A stretch of DNA of 7,368 nucleotides, from the NCBI GenBank assembly GCA_009705435.1, contig WLTJ01000077.1, positions 1 through 7,368 of the forward strand. Direction: 5' to 3'. Shown here one piece after another: positions 5,620 through 7,368 of this stretch (the stretch's first letter is position 1; each line of letters starts with the position of its first letter). Under the pieces are notes generated by a model that saw only the letters and a list, made by a program, of their open reading frames with translations, ran no database searches and was not told the origin of the DNA. Origin of the DNA: Actinomycetota bacterium (GTDB taxonomy: Bacteria > Actinomycetota > Acidimicrobiia > Acidimicrobiales > Ilumatobacteraceae). Both the position numbers and the translations under genes were made by a program.

Positions 5620-7368
5620 TTACACCGACGAGCCAGCGCGTTCGCCCTCAACAACGGCAGCATGCGCGCGTCGCGGTGCAACACAGTCTCCGACGCGTTC
5701 AACGCTGACACCAGCATTCTTCAGATCGTTGTATAACCACTCAACCGGGTTTGGCGGCACCGCCAAGACGACCCACTCGGGATGACGTGTTTGGTTGATG
5801 CCCGTGGGGTGATGTAACAATGTCAATTCCCCATTGGCAAAGCCCATCGGGACAAGATCAGTTGTCTGCACGATGCCCTTGGCGCCAGCGCGGATCCACC
5901 AGTTCTCCATGTCAAGTGTGATGCCGAGATCTTGACCAACCACCATGCCTGGAGTGACGATTTCAACGACGCATCCGCGATCCGCCAAGACCTCAGCGGT
6001 GGACGTGGCGTGATGAAATCCGATCTCATCAACGATCACCACGCTGTCACCCGATTGTGGTCCGCCCATTGGCGCAGAGCCATCCAAAATGGCGCGCACA
6101 TCACACACGCGCAGTGCTGATTCGTCGTGTTCTGGATCAGCGACCCACCATGGACGAGATGGTTCGGCGCCAGTCGCGACGATGACGTGATCAGGTTTTT
6201 GTTCCTCAATCAATCCTGGCCAGACACCCGAGCCGTAGATGATGGTGACACCGAGTCGTGCACATTCGGTGAGTTGATTACGAATCATGTCGCCGAACTC
6301 GGCGCGATTGGGAACACTTGCGGCAATGCGTACCTGCCCGCCAGCGACAGTTTCTTTTTCATACACGGTGACTTGATGACCCTTACGTGCCGCCGCAATT
6401 GCGGCCTGTAAACCAGCTGGACCTGCGCCAGCAATCATGACTTTTTTCGGCTTGGCGGTGATCGCTAGATGGTCGTTGACTCGCCACTCATTTTCACGAC
6501 CAGTGCGAGGATTCTCAATGCATCCAAGCCAGCGGTTGAGTCCCATTCGCCCGACACACTCTTGATTGCAACTGAGGCACAGACGAATATCGTCGGTCGC
6601 TCCGGCACGGGCTTTCGCGGCGAAGTCGGCATCGGCGATTTGCCCACGCACAATACCCACCAAATCACAGTGCCCTTCAGCTAATGCGCGTTCGGCTTGC
6701 AATGGATCCTTGAATCTTCCAACACCGACAACAGGAAGATCAACGGCTTTACGAATAGCGCTAGAAATGAATGTTGCATAGCCAGGGGGAATATGCATGC
6801 TGGCTTCGATCATGAACAAACTGGCAGTGGCCACTCCGATTGATGTGTTGATGTAATCAACATTTCCGGTGGCCTCAACTATTTTGGCGACCTCGACTGC
6901 CTCATCAATTGTTGTTCCACCATCAATGAATTCATCGCCACACAGTCGCACTCCAAGAGCCAACCCATTTCCGATGGCGTGACGCACTGCGGCCACAATG
7001 TCAACCAAAATACGCGCCCGATTGGCGAGCGAACCACCGTATTCATCGGTGCGGCGATTGGTCGCGGGGGATAAGAAACCGCGCACGATTGATGAGTGGC
7101 TGCATTGCAGTTCGACGCCGTCAAATCCACCCTCAGCACAATGTTGGGCGACTAATACATAGCCGGCGACGATCTCTTCAATCTCGGCGTGGGTGACGGC
7201 CTTGGGGACTTCACGAAAAAGTGGGTCGGCGATAGCTGAGGGAGCCCACACCGGGAGACGGCTAAACATGCTGCTCGCCTGACCACCGTTGTGATTGATT
7301 TGAGCAAAGATCGGCACTCGATGGCGATGGACGGCATCCGTGATCTTTTTGTAGCCGGGGATGACATC
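5620..7368 (-). CDS. Mycofactocin-associated FadH/OYE family oxidoreductase (N-terminus cut by right window edge)
   Basis: The reading frame is open to the right edge, giving 582 visible residues. Full-length FadH-type proteins are ~650-680, so roughly 70-100 N-terminal residues are missing. Domains in visible numbering: an FMN-binding TIM barrel (1 to ~245) with IFAQINHNGGQ, NRRTDEYGGSLANRARI around 104-120 and GVGRF near 215-219; a [4Fe-4S] set C264, C267, C271, C283 (C-x2-C-x3-C-x11-C) followed by ENPRTGRE; a Rossmann motif IAGAGPAG (312-319) with YEKETVAGGQ (336-345); a second nucleotide domain VVIVDEIG (443-450); and the closing RVGDCVAPRRAHAAV (558-572). This is the architecture of 2,4-dienoyl-CoA reductase and trimethylamine dehydrogenase. 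A FadH/OYE group is known near mycofactocin genes, which fits this context. Where relatives have the catalytic His-x-Tyr, this protein has His91-Ser-Ser93. The substrate is unknown. It is on the same strand as the fix-mft operon but separated from it by the oppositely oriented VOC gene. Confidence 0.88.
   Translation of the reverse strand, partial: DVIPGYKKITDAVHRHRVPIFAQINHNGGQASSMFSRLPVWAPSAIADPLFREVPKAVTHAEIEEIVAGYVLVAQHCAEGGFDGVELQCSHSSIVRGFLSPATNRRTDEYGGSLANRARILVDIVAAVRHAIGNGLALGVRLCGDEFIDGGTTIDEAVEVAKIVEATGNVDYINTSIGVATASLFMIEASMHIPPGYATFISSAIRKAVDLPVVGVGRFKDPLQAERALAEGHCDLVGIVRGQIADADFAAKARAGATDDIRLCLSCNQECVGRMGLNRWLGCIENPRTGRENEWRVNDHLAITAKPKKVMIAGAGPAGLQAAIAAARKGHQVTVYEKETVAGGQVRIAASVPNRAEFGDMIRNQLTECARLGVTIIYGSGVWPGLIEEQKPDHVIVATGAEPSRPWWVADPEHDESALRVCDVRAILDGSAPMGGPQSGDSVVIVDEIGFHHATSTAEVLADRGCVVEIVTPGMVVGQDLGITLDMENWWIRAGAKGIVQTTDLVPMGFANGELTLLHHPTGINQTRHPEWVVLAVPPNPVEWLYNDLKNAGVSVERVGDCVAPRRAHAAVVEGERAGSSV

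Noticed and set aside
5605..5622. Bidirectional terminator between the convergent VOC and OYE genes
   Set aside because: The 12-nt gap has no inverted repeat, so no terminator can be supported.
7315..7317. GTG codon as a start of the OYE/FadH gene
   Set aside because: The frame stays open from there to the window edge, and the 17 upstream residues (DVIPGYKKITDAVHRHR) are typical OYE barrel sequence, so the codon is an internal Val and the gene is truncated by the window.

Overview
The window is a piece of a mycofactocin (MFT) redox-cofactor locus. Mycofactocin is a peptide-derived electron carrier made mostly by Actinomycetota, so the host is probably an actinobacterium. Base composition is moderate rather than the very high GC of mycobacteria or streptomycetes. 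Together with sparse intergenic DNA, this would fit an environmental lineage such as an aquatic Acidimicrobiia-like organism, but that placement is only a guess.

Layout. Almost everything is on the minus strand, so transcription runs from right to left. At the right edge is a large FadH/old-yellow-enzyme oxidoreductase (5620-7368) whose N-terminus lies outside the window. Next is one plus-strand gene, a small VOC/glyoxalase-fold protein (5221-5607), convergent with the oxidoreductase and divergent from what follows. The minus strand resumes with a DedA-family membrane protein (4528-5169). A tightly packed run follows: fixB/etfA (3556-4479), fixC (2258-3559), fixX (1965-2258), fixA/etfB (1143-1949), mftE (490-1146) and the start of mftF (1-485, cut by the left edge). 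Junctions in this run are a 4-nt overlap, a 1-nt overlap, a 15-nt gap with a good Shine-Dalgarno, a 4-nt overlap and a 4-nt gap, so it reads as one translationally coupled operon. There is no non-coding stretch over 60 bases, no RNA gene, no mobile element and no CRISPR array.

How the genes fit together. MftE is the peptidase that releases the modified C-terminal dipeptide of the MftA precursor, and MftF adds the sugar chain. FixA and FixB form an electron-transfer flavoprotein (ETF); FixC and FixX form an ETF:quinone-oxidoreductase-like module with two apparent [4Fe-4S] sites. Embedding a whole FixABCX set in the same coupled operon as mftE and mftF suggests that it carries electrons from reduced mycofactocin, or from MFT-dependent dehydrogenases, to the quinone pool. 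The OYE-type enzyme resembles the mycofactocin-associated FadH/OYE group and also the architecture of trimethylamine dehydrogenase, which uses ETF as its acceptor, so it may feed the same chain. The genes for the precursor peptide, its chaperone, the radical SAM enzyme MftC and MftD are not in the window.
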